From Sphaeroforma sirkka (lineage: Eukaryota; Opisthokonta; Ichthyosporea; Ichthyophonida): a DNA stretch of 39,782 nucleotides. A program made the position numbers and the translations under genes. Numbering within the stretch: position 1 is the stretch's first letter; the number at the start of each line of letters is the position of its first letter. The notes under the pieces are model-generated. The model had not been told where the DNA came from. It saw only the letters and a list, made by a program, of their open reading frames with translations, and did not search any database. The DNA is taken from contig LUCW03000263.1 in the NCBI GenBank assembly GCA_001586965.3, forward strand, positions 1-39,782. Direction: 5' to 3'. Shown one piece after another: positions 1 through 10,083 of the stretch.

Positions 1-2973
1 AGAGTATCCAAAGTGTATTTCCATGACGTTCACGTGCGAAGAGTATGTATTCCTCACACGTGAGTCCTTCTCATTCACTGGCTGCAGACACTAAATCCAT
101 CGCTAGAGTTCAGCAAAGAACTGTTCACGGCCTTGTTGACGGATACGATCCTACGAAAGCCGAATGCGTATGTTTACTAGTTTCACACATGCTACGTGAA
201 TAATTGAATGATTGAATAGTTGAATATATTCCTTTATGGATATTTGGTACAAGTCAGAAGTAGGTAGCCCACATGTCTGCACTAGCAACTTTCAGAGATG
301 CACGGTGTGTGTTCACTGCGCTCAGAATGACGCCGACGGTATTTCAATTTGATCTGTTCAATTTACATAGCTTAGACATGCCGAGCGACTTCTGTCGCTC
401 ATGCAGTTACATACTTGATGTCTTACCATATCTTTTTCAACAGGATCAAACAAAATGACTTGACTGTGTTTTCGTGGGAGAAGGTTGATGCCGCCAGTAT
501 CTTCACGCGCGATAAAGCGGTGCTGAGCTTCCAGAAATCAGGCGTTGGAAACTACAAATGGAAGTTTAAATTGAGCAGGTACGATAAAAGTGCTGTGTTT
601 TTAGCCGTTTCCTGGATGCTTGTGCCCGTATTGCGAAAATAAAAGTTCTGAATGTTTTAAGGAAATGACAATGTGACATGCCCTACAGCTTTGTACTGCA
701 TGAATTGCAGAAGTACAGTAAGTTTTAGTGACTTCACAGGAGCTGACTCTGTACTGTGTGGCAAGTGGTTGGAGTGTTAAGCTGCGTAGGAACCGCAGTT
801 ATGCGGGCTTGATCATTACATGACGGGCAAGTTCATTGCAATCTGCGAAACTGAATACAGTTTTTATCCGGCGATACTATCAAACAGTAGCCTTGCTACC
901 TTTAACCTCTCGAAAGACTCGCATGCACCATCATAGTCGTTCATATCCGCAGCACTCGTAGTGGTGCAACAACTTGTACAACCGAAGCATTGATTATAAG
1001 TATACCTTCACATTTCATTCCTTGTCTCTTCATGACTGGTAATGCAAAGGAGTGAGTTGGGTGGAGAGGTACTTGCCCAACACTTGGTGCAACCGATGGC
1101 AGCCTTGATCAATGTCCTAGTCACAGAGCGAGACGATCTTATAGGTAGGTGAGAATACGTTTTACTCAGTACAGATAGCTCACTTCAGGCGTTCTGTATT
1201 CGCGCAGCACATAGCCCCATAAATAGCTACAGGACATTCAAAATATTGTCACACTTATTGTCATCTGAGTACAAATCTGTTGTTCTGAATAGTTGTGACT
1301 ACAAATGATTATACGTAAGTGCTGACGATTTTTAAACTCGGAACATCTCTGATGTACAGTCATTGTGCTTTTCATTCTATGTTCGCTTTTCAGTTCTCAA
1401 AGAGCGTTTATGCACCGACTCCGCCGCTTTTGGCGTGCATAATTGTCTGCTTGCAACTGCCAGTACGAAATTAGTCCTGCTTGTTCTTTCACTATTAAGA
1501 TTGAAAGCCGATGTCGCGGGGTTGTACTCATGTTACACATATGTTGTGAAAACGGAGCACTAATGTATAGACTTTATTTCATTTTCGCAGAAGTTGTCAA
1601 GGCGAAGTCTGAGGACATACACAATGCAAAGAAACTCTTGGGAGAAATCGACAGAAAGAAGTTTAGGAGCTCAAAGTTTGATGGGAAAGCCTTCAGGGCT
1701 GAATGTTTTGAAAAGGTAGTGCTTTGAAATCATTCTGTCACCTGTACAGGCTTATAGCATCGTTGTTATACACCCTGCAAGGCAGTACGCTCTCGGACAA
1801 CCGCTGTAGACTACGCTCTTTTAGGTGTATCACGTGTATGCCGTAAAAGTACTGATCGCCTGCCATCACGACGTAGCGCCCACACTATGTTCTGTTTTCT
1901 GAGGAAGTCGATATAACTTACAAGCGATCTGGCGGCTTCCCATAATAGAAGCTCGTATATCGAAGGTCTTGGGGGCCACCTATAAGCTTTGCTTAAAATG
2001 GAATGCTTTTCTACTTTAATATTGTAGACTATGAAGAGTGATGGTTTCAGGCGTTCGATAGAGCGCCTACTAGGAGCCGAGGGAGACTTTCAAGCACGCT
2101 ATAGTGACATGCAAAATGGGATACAAACTGCGCGCGCACGTCCAGGTATATGATGACTGATAGCTTCCCGGAAACGCGAATATTAAGTGGCTGTGGTGCA
2201 CGATTCCATGCTTTGTCACGTGGTATTGTACGGTACAAGTGCCCCCGGCCCATTTAGGTGACTGACAATCCGATCTTAAGTCGCATAAGCGGGGGCCATA
2301 TGCATGTGTCATTTGTGCCTATTGATGGCAGTGCGTTACTACATCAGCACTTTCAACTCTGCTGCGAAGCGCTACTAATGTCTTTCTAAATAATAGTCCG
2401 GAACCGCCACTGCCGTGCTTCTGAAATAGTAAAACTATAGCCCGACTTCACATTGCTTGCAATTCGTCAAAAAATATTATCCTGCTATTATCAATGCACA
2501 TACACTTGATATTCGCATCCCCCCTCTTCAATTATGTATTGAGACGTAATGTTATAGATAGTAACTACAATCAACGCCGACTACTCCTTATTCTATTTAT
2601 AGCACCCATTATCACAGAGACACCCAGCGGCAACCTCGCCTTCTCGGACCCCGTCGCTGCACCTGTACGCAGCGCATTTAAACGAGGTGCAGTGTCCAGT
2701 ACTCTTCCCAGACAAAGTTCGGTACAAATCCATGATTCGGTACCACCATCTGCTATGGTAGGTGAAGTGATACCAATTGCGGAAACAGTCGACATTCAAG
2801 TACCAAATGCGAGTCATGATAATGCGGAAGTGGTTGCCGAGTTCACCCCAGCCTTGCAGACCGATCACGTGGGTTTGGCGGGGGAGAACGAGACCCAAAG
2901 TCAAGCAGTGATTCAAGATGCGAAGTTATCTACCAGTAGACCGAAGAAGCGGAAAAAGCGAAACATAAACTAA
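1..2973 (+). CDS. NHEJ1: XLF/Cernunnos-like non-homologous end-joining factor, 5' partial, 7 exons
   Basis: Exons I infer: 1-42 (tentative), 88-167, 444-578, 1050-1144, 1591-1715, 2028-2145, 2618-2973 (TAA). Every junction has GT and AG, and the phases chain (0,2,2,1,0,1) with no stop, giving about 316 residues; vertebrate XLF is about 300. Seen: a beta-rich head with YKWKFKL, followed by QHLVQPM, then a helix (INVLVTERDD...EVVKAKSEDI), then IDRKKF..SKFDGKAF. This matches, in order, the XLF head domain, the conserved HL-x-x-P motif at the head/coiled-coil turn, and the R-x-x-F...F...F folding-back segment. XLF works in the nucleus, where it bridges DNA ends with XRCC4-Ligase IV and binds Ku. 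The C-terminal 120 residues are low-complexity and end in the basic cluster RPKKRKKRNIN, like the Ku-binding tail but without the usual final hydrophobic residues. XRCC4 or PAXX are less likely given the HL-x-x-P pattern. The start codon lies upstream of the window. Confidence 0.78.
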
Positions 2974-3491
2974 AAGTGAGAAAGAGTTGCGCACAAAGGC
3001 AAAATGTATGCTAAAAGTTCGCCATCACAGTACATACAAGGCAAGAATTGGGCATTTATTTGTTTCTTTGCATTGGTTCGTAGTTGCACATGCGTTCTTA
3101 ATAACTATTTCTATATATGGCATAGTACAAGTTTGTAGCGAGATATACAGGAAGCTACCTCTGCCCAGGCTCATATAGTAGTAAGCGTCTATGTGGTCTG
3201 CGATTAGAGAACTGTCTCTTCACTCATATGAACATTTCCTCAAGATAGGCCATGTGCATGCCTATTGGTGGTGCACGTTTCATAGCGAACCAGACATGCG
3301 CGTTCTCTTTAACCGACCCATGAGTCGTTATTGTGTTACATTTATAAATGAAAGTCGTCGTATAGTTAGGGTTCAGTTATGGTCACATCTACCTGCCAGT
3401 GAGCACTGTACTTGTGGTGTTGTCTGCAGCTCCCTTCCTGTTGGGCATGAGATGAGATGCGTAGAAACGCCGTGACAATCTCCACAGGTAT
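2974..3491. other. Non-coding flank 3' of the XLF-like gene
   Basis: I see no exon, RNA gene or repeat I can support here. Short ORFs on both strands have unbiased composition. No AATAAA lies just downstream of the XLF stop, so the poly(A) site is not identified. Confidence 0.4.
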
Positions 3492-3664
3492 TCACTGTTG
3501 CGCACTTCCACAAGTGCCCCAGTAGTTCACATTCTCGACCTGAGCCTGTCTGCAATTGTTGCCGAAACTAGGCCCTGGGTTGCGATAGACGCTTGCAAAA
3601 GATGGGGCGGGGGGATGCGCAGCGTCGCTTTGACTATCCGTACCCTGAAGAGGTCCTATTGTCG
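3492..3664 (-). CDS. Candidate terminal exon, P/S/Q/Y-rich protein
   Basis: On the minus strand an open frame runs from 3704 to a TGA at 3494-3492. It encodes a Pro/Ser/Gln/Tyr-rich stretch (for example GPLQGTDSQSDAAHPPAPSF, then YRNPGPSFGNN), which looks like disordered protein rather than random translation. It has no Met and no stop-free extension upstream. A branch-point-like GCACTAAC plus pyrimidine run precedes CTGTAG at 3670-3665, a plausible acceptor. It could be the last exon of the gene that includes 3788-4027: a weak donor A|GTGATT inside that ORF would fit in phase. No family recognised. Confidence 0.3.
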
Positions 3665-3787
3665 CTACAGCGGGCGGTTGATACGTATGGTATGAGGGAA
3701 ATGGTTAGTGCGTAGGGTAGGGAGGTGGTACACATATACTGTGCACACAAAAGTCCTCCACAACACTGTTATATGCACCCGAACGCC

Positions 3788-4027
3788 TCAAATTTGAGCT
3801 TCTTGCGTGAACATTGGTAGACACTCTGAATCACTCATTGGGAATTCGCCATAGTATGCCAATACGGCCTCTGGTGCCCACTCATTGGTCGGTTTTACAT
3901 CCCGACTGAGGTTGTGGAATTCTATACCCACCGCTTGCGCCGATGCATTGTCCTGCAACCCCTTATCTACACTAATGTACTGCTGTGGGGAAGGAGATTG
4001 GACGAACGACAATGTTTGTTGTGTCAT
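3788..4027 (-). CDS. Hypothetical 79-residue ORF or exon
   Basis: Open frame from ATG at 4027 to TGA at 3790-3788. The product is acidic and Gln/Ser-rich, with segments such as NEWAPEAVLAYYGEF, and no recognised domain. Its composition looks coding, unlike the neighbouring shadows. A TATATAAA box lies about 64 bases upstream of the ATG. A short upstream ORF (ATG at 4074) ends in TAA overlapping this ATG as TAATG. Alternatively CTCCTTCCCCACAG ending at 3983 is a strong splice acceptor and CAG|GTGCGT at 4067-4059 a strong donor, so the first 15 residues may be intronic. The two readings cannot be told apart from sequence. Confidence 0.35.
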   Translation of the reverse strand: MTQQTLSFVQSPSPQQYISVDKGLQDNASAQAVGIEFHNLSRDVKPTNEWAPEAVLAYYGEFPMSDSECLPMFTQEAQI

Positions 4028-4090
4028 TATGTGTCAACAAGCGCTGGTGTTGGCGAATGTACGCACCTGACCATACTTCTCTCGACACTA

Positions 4091-4098
4091 TTTATATA
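4091..4098 (-). promoter_or_regulatory. TATA-box-like element
   Basis: TATATAAA on the minus strand in the setting GAGTATATAAATAG, upstream of the 3788-4027 ORF. The spacing suits transcription starting near 4065. The local DNA is AT-rich, so chance occurrence is possible. Confidence 0.35.
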
Positions 4099-4102
4099 CT
4101 CG

Positions 4103-4792
4103 CGCAATTCAATAAATTCACCTCAAACCTTTTTGAAAAGCTTTATCGTACAATCTGCTCAATCAGCTGACTCGGCTGAGAATATATACTATTTACAGCT
4201 TTTTGGCGCGCAAGTCTTTTTCTATGAAAAAACATTGTTTTCAATCTCTCGTATGGTGCAAAGGGGCAAGAACCAACCCCTTTGGGCTTTGAGGGGTTAT
4301 ATTTTGATCATACACAATAGTCATAGACATGTCAATAATTGTACAATCCCGATTTTTACGACGGCTACGGTTTCCTCTCGATATTTCCAACAAAAGCTTT
4401 TTTCGGTTCAAAGTTTTTCAAAAAGTTATAGCCGATTCATTGATATTCTTTTCTTTTAAAATGAACATAAGTGTACAGTAAAATATATATACTTAAGTTT
4501 ACATCAATAATGACCACGTACTAATCCGAGAATGAGGACTGCAACTGTGGCCGTCCATCCCTATAGAATGAGACTGGCCCACTTGAAGTATGTATTCTCA
4601 AGAAACTGCCGATATTCAAGCGCCGTAAATGGCACTGATTATGTCGGGGAACCCTGTACACCGATTTACAAATTAAAAGCGCTTCTTCTGTTGGGCAATA
4701 TACTACAATTGACTGATACAGAATTTATTCATACAAAGACGTACAAATGATCAAACCACGCAAAACGATCACAATATTGCATAATATCATGT
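4103..4792. other. AT-rich intergenic region, no gene recognised
   Basis: Mostly AT-rich sequence with short non-homologous ORFs (for example 4532-4750 on plus). I see no domain, splice structure or repeat that supports a gene. The right-hand end is the 3' flank of the minus-strand hnRNP gene. Confidence 0.4.
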
Positions 4793-4798
4793 TTTATT
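4793..4798 (-). terminator. Poly(A) signal of the minus-strand hnRNP gene
   Basis: AATAAA on the minus strand about 205 bases past the TAA at 5003-5001, a normal 3'UTR distance. Confidence 0.55.
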
Positions 4799-5000
4799 CT
4801 TACTAGCGCCCTGATGTCAGGTAATTCCATAACCAGTTTCCGTCTGATATCGCTCTCTAAGAGTATACGACGAGATAGGAAGGAGCTCCAAAAACGACGT
4901 TCTACCCCGTGTGCTCCGTATTGTCCAAAGAATTGCGCTGCATTGCGCTATATGCAAAAACATAATTATAATCGTAGCATAGCTTATCGTGACAACGCGC

Positions 5001-7400
5001 TTATGATCGTCCGTATGGGTTGTATCGGGAGTCTCTCGAGCTTCCTCCACGGCCTCCACCACTAGAATAGGTGCTGCTGCCGCCGCCGTATCCGCTGGAC
5101 TTATCGTCGTAACCACCACTCGCACCGTAGCCGGCACCGTAAGCTCCCTGGGCGCTACCTTGCGCAGCGTAACCGGAGGCTGCAATGTTGTTAAGAAAAT
5201 TCAAAACATCAGTAGAATTCTATCACTTTTATTCATCTTAAAACAGTCTGTTTGTTAAACATTCTGACAGGAACTTATAACCGTATTCTGCGAAACATTT
5301 CTTATCAGTTTCCTGATGAAGCCCTGCAATTATTGTCATAAACTCCACTATAGCTTCGTATGGAGCAATATAAACCGATTCTAAGACCTCGAAAACATTG
5401 GTATCGAGAGCTACACCGTACAAAGTTCAATACCAACTAGACATCGAGATTTGAGCCCACCTCGCCCCTCACACTCCCAATCTCAAGCTCATCACATTCG
5501 CACGTTTACCACAGTCACACAAAGTACTTACCGTCGTAAGAATCATAGCCGCCCTGAGAATATCCTCCCGTCGAAGCCTGACCATACTGATCGTAGCCGT
5601 AGCTATCTCCATACCCAGCAGTTGAGCCTCGTGCAGAGTCGCCTCCGGCTGCACCTCTGCCATAACCACTGCTGGCGCTCTGGTCACCGTAGCCGTAGCC
5701 ATCCCAGGCACCGCCGCCGGCACTGGCACCGTACGCACCACTGGAACCTTGTGCATAGGGATCGGCACCCCAACCACCTCCACCGGACTGTGTACGAAGA
5801 TTAAAACATGAAGAGAATTAGAAATTGGTTGCAGATCTGCAGGATTGACAAATTTAGTCGCAATAGTTAGTTGATAGATATGTCTTGATCGACCCGGATC
5901 CAATAAAGGGAGAGCAAAACACGGCGTAAAACATAATAACTATCTCTTGTCTGACTCACTCGTGATAGATCAGTCACGATGAAGCAGAACAGCTATACCA
6001 TACCTGTTGTCCGTACTGGTCGTAGCCAGAGTTGTATCCTCCCCTGCTTCCGCGCGAGTCATAGCCGCCACCTCGACTAGAACCGCCGTTCTGGTACCCA
6101 CCTCGACCACCGCCGTAACTACTACCGCCTCGACTGGACGCTCCGAACTTACCTCCCCCGTACGAGGATTGTCCTCCATATCCACCACTTTGGTACCCAC
6201 CTGCGCCTCTCTGTCCGTAACTGCTACCGCCGTATGAGGGGTTGCCGCTGTAGCCACCGCCGTAGCCACCGCCGTAGCCGCCGCGACCACCGGATTGGAA
6301 GCCACCGGGTCGGTTGGAGTCGCTTCTTCAGGTGGAATGGGTGGTGAACACAAGTTCGCAAGTGGGGATAAACATTAGATGGGATGAGTGCGCATACGTT
6401 TTAAGGTGGTCGGATAGTACTATCCTATCACCATACAACAGGACTGGGGGGGGGGTGTAGGAATGTGAGAAAAGAGTGACAAGGGCATGAACTAGTATTA
6501 AACGCGCAGCAGCAACCACGTACACAACTTCAATATCGAATGACAAGTGTCCAAGAACATACCGTGGCTCGGCTTTTTTTTGACCTCGATCTCTTTGCCA
6601 TCCACTTCATAGTACTGTTTCTGAACGACGGTGTCTACAACACTCGCTTCGGTGAAGCTTACGAATCCAAAACCTCTCAACCTCTGAAAAGTGTAAACAA
6701 AATACACACGATCAGATGCATGTAAATATAAGGAAACGATACGTTTGCTGTAGTCAGACGCAGCATACAAAAGCACGATATTGATTACTTTAATTCCATT
6801 ATCTAGAATAAAGAATGTTATAATAAAACTGGAGAATGCCGAATCCCCATCTTGCAATAAACGAATTCTTCGCTCATTGCGAAGTACAGACATCACAAAA
6901 ACAACCATCGACAACACCACGACGCAAATTGAATCATGCCAGTGACCATATTCTAGTGCCTCAAAATAATGAAAAACTAAAATTCCCGTTCTCAGCTACC
7001 ACCCTAAAACCTAAAGCTGCTACCCACCTGTGTAAACTTGTCCTTCATAATCACCACATCGTCCACCTTTCCGAACTTGCTGAAAAATGAGGTTAAGCTC
7101 TCCTCCGTAGTCTCCGGGGAAAGTCCACCCACGAAAATTTTCATCGTCTTGATCTGAGGTCGTTCTGAGTCCCTTCTGATGGCTCTCTGTGGTACGGCCG
7201 GTTTGGGGTCGATTGTGCGCTCATCGATGGTATGGGGTCCAGCGGCCATTACTTTCTCAACTGACTTGGGATCAGCGAATGTAAGGAACCCAAATCCTCT
7301 GTGAAGTGGACACAGATATATTCAAATTATTAAGTAAAACAAATCAGAAAAAACCGACCCCCCTATATCTATATATACATATAAATATATAAATATATAA

Positions 7401-7432
<32 letters not shown>

Positions 7433-7453
7433 TATATACATAAGTATATTATT

Positions 7454-7523
<70 letters not shown>

Positions 7524-7901
7524 GTATATATACTAATGTATATATATACAAATGTATATATATATATAGACACTCACATATTTCTATATATATATATTTG
7601 ATACGATACAATATAGAATATTTATATATATATATATATATGCATGCATATATATATAAATATATATATATATAATAATGTGTGTGATGTGTGTGTGTGC
7701 GAGAGAAATATATATATATATATATGTTGCGTGCATTCATGCATACAAACATACATAAAATGCATACATGCATAAACCCCTCACATACATAAATACATAC
7801 ATACATGCGTGCGTGCGTGAAAAAAACGGCAAGCACAAAACACGTCAGCAGACACACATTACAGGCAAACATACATACGTTCATTGCGTGCGTTCGTTGC
7901 G

Positions 7902-7932
<31 letters not shown>

Positions 7933-8464
7933 ATGTATATGCATACATATACATACATGTATATATATATATATATATACATAAACATATATGCATAAAA
8001 ATATATATATATGATATATATAATATAATACATAATACAATATACATAAAATATGTATATGTATATATATAATATATATATATATATACATAATATACAC
8101 AAATATATATATATTTTTACTTTATACATATATATATATAATTACTATAGATGCATATTTTTTTATAAATATGTTACACATATATAAACATAATATATAG
8201 ATATGATGAGTGATAATAATTCTATATATATGAGGAGATGTGCGTATATATATGTATGATGTGTGTGTGGTGTATATATATATACATATACATATATATA
8301 TACACTCGATTCTGTGTGCACATATATATATATATATTTGATTCGTTTTATATATATATATGCATATTTATATATTCATATATGCATATTTATATATTTA
8401 TATATATATATATATGCGATGTATATATGTATATATATATATATATATAAATATATATATATTG

Positions 8465-8502
<38 letters not shown>

Positions 8503-10083
8503 ATGATATGTGTGTGTGTGTGTGTATATATATATGTATATATATGTGTGTGTGTATGTATGTGTATATATATATATGTATATACGAAACTAAACATGCA
8601 TGTATGCTTATTGCATCTGTCGACCTAAAACTCTTGTGTCGATGATTATTGTACCTTGAGCGATCTCCTCCTGGAGTCATCATGATAACGGAATCGACAA
8701 TCTCGCCGTATTTTCCAAAGTAGCTTTGTAGTGTCTCTGTGAAATAGAACAGGGGTGACATTTAATCTTCTGTACTACACCGCAGAAATCTTAATTCGTT
8801 TCAAAAATGTGACACGCAAACTGTTGTCTTTCATAGCTTTTGCGCAAGGTTTCGCATGTACAAAACCCTATGAAAAAATCACTGCGTACTTGGTGCGTAT
8901 TATTTGTAAACTTGAGTACACTAAGCTTCTCGCAATTTCCGATACGACTTAAGATCACTACGACAACTCGATGAGAACATTTACACACTAGAGTAACCTA
9001 CCCTTCGTAGTATTCCAACTAAGGCCACCGATAAACATTTTTCTATAGTGGCAGATTTGGTGGAGAAGGTAGATTGATAATTAGCTAGACTGCGTCTTGT
9101 TCTAATTATCGTGCACCCCTTTGAGATTTGCCCTATGCAATATCTCGCGTATAAGGCCACGCACGATCTATCCGTGTGTTAGACTGTATCCTCCTAACCA
9201 CGGGTCGAATTGATATGCTCTTTCGATCTTTCTCTACAGGCTATGTAGCTGGCTGCTTTCGATCTAACCTAGAAATACTTAAATCTCAAGAAGCTTGAAC
9301 GTTATCCTCCGTAGGATGTATTAGTAACGTAGTGGCAAAACTATTTCAACAGTGAGCGCAAAATCCAGGCAAGTAGACTCGATATTCAACTTGAAAATGA
9401 CAAAACACAGACATTCGAGGTTAGACTCGTGCAGCGGGTGTAGCATATGATATTTCGTACAAAAAAGGTCATCACAATAAGCACGAAGCCACTACATGAC
9501 TGAATTACGGCCAGTACAACGAAAGAACTGCAATATCGCTCCACCAAAGTAAACAAGCGGCGCCCAATCAAGTAAAAATAGCCAAATCTTCCCATACATG
9601 AAATGAAATATTCAGCACTAGCACAAATCTACTCGAAATAGTTTTTTTCGTTGTATGTGACAGCGAGTGTAACAGGTGTGCGTGCCAACTGACAAGGAGA
9701 CGATGCGGAACCATACAGAACCAATGCTATGGAACCGAACAATACTTACGTGGTGTTCCCATTACCTCACACATATACAAAAATTCATGTCTACACGAAT
9801 GTCATATCTAAACGAATACACACACGTACCCCTCGGTGCCGTCATTTTCCGGCTTTTGGCTTGTATTCTCTTGGTTCGCATTGGGATCATTCTCTGTGTT
9901 CAATGCTTTGCTTTGTGCTGCATCGATGAGGTCCTCTCCAGTGCCCACCTGCTCGTTGGCATCTACACCCTCAGCCTCCTCTGCGGGAAGCTCTTCTCCG
10001 ACCTCCTCTTCAGCCTCGATGGCATCGTTGTACAGATCATCCTCGACCTCGTTGTTGGCTTGTGTCTCTACGATGGCGTCCAT
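5001..10083 (-). CDS. hnRNP A/B-type RNA-binding protein (DAZAP1/Musashi-like), two RRMs and Gly/Tyr-rich tail
   Basis: Exons in transcript order: 10083-9830, 9042-9002, 8736-8655, 7298-7028, 6683-6563, 6325-6004, 5787-5532, 5179-5001 (TAA). All have GT-AG borders. The phases chain except after exon 5, where an A8 run (6574-6581) leaves the frame one base short; with one more A the junction works, giving about 508 residues. The N-terminus is acidic. RRM1 has RNP2 KMFIGGLS and RNP1 [11 protein letters not shown]2 has KIFVGGLS and RGFGFVSF. The RRM1 exit [13 protein letters not shown] is typical of DAZAP1. Then come about 250 residues of Gly/Tyr/Ser/Arg with RGG boxes, ending SRYNPYGRS, a PY-NLS-like terminus. 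The expected role is a nuclear/cytoplasmic mRNA-binding protein in splicing, export or translation; the tail may drive condensates. The start was chosen because exon 1 opens with ATG and joins in phase to KMFIGG. It is transcribed divergently from its paralogue at 12003. Confidence 0.88.
5238..5423 (-). other. Intronic ORF (61 residues), possible alternative exon
   Basis: Lies inside the last intron of the minus-strand hnRNP gene, on the same strand. The frame reads [19 protein letters not shown] and so on, with balanced composition and no low-complexity bias. I find no convincing acceptor in phase with exon 7. It may be chance, an alternative terminal exon or a fragment of something older. 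Confidence 0.15.
6574..6581 (-). other. A8 homopolymer that breaks the hnRNP reading frame
   Basis: The minus strand has eight A between GGTC and GCCGAG at the end of RRM2. As written, exon 5 ends in phase 1 while exon 6 requires phase 2. The paralogous exon (15116-15234) ends in phase 2 with VKRAEQR. One more A would give the family-typical K-A-E-P-R and the right phase. It is either a sequencing/assembly error or a real frameshift. Confidence 0.7.
7364..8590. repeat. TA/TG microsatellite block in intron 3 of the minus-strand hnRNP gene
   Basis: About 1.2 kb dominated by (TA)n, with an uninterrupted run of ~65 bp near 7456-7520. It is mixed with CATA/CATG tetranucleotides, GTGCGTGC-like runs, (TG)n at 8510-8525, a T16-like run at 7916-7932 and imperfect inverted repeats. 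It fills most of intron 3 (7299-8654). The Tyr/Ile-rich ORFs on both strands are artefacts of the repeat. Confidence 0.9.

Noticed and set aside
1363-1563. Possible extra XLF exon starting after TTTTCAG at 1390
   Set aside because: It could be forced into phase only with a weak GTGCAT donor; exon 1050-1144 joins 1591 directly and carries the conserved HL-x-x-P helix.
2047-2312. Minus-strand ORFs of 68 and 80 codons
   Set aside because: They are antisense to XLF exon 6 (2028-2145), which fits the sense gene in phase on both sides.
5970-6353. 127-codon Ala/Thr/Val-rich minus-strand ORF
   Set aside because: Out-of-frame reading of the Gly/Tyr-rich hnRNP exon 6.
7369-8761. Long Tyr/Ile-rich ORFs on both strands
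   Set aside because: Translations of (TA)n and (TG)n microsatellite; only the segment 8655-8736 is a real exon.
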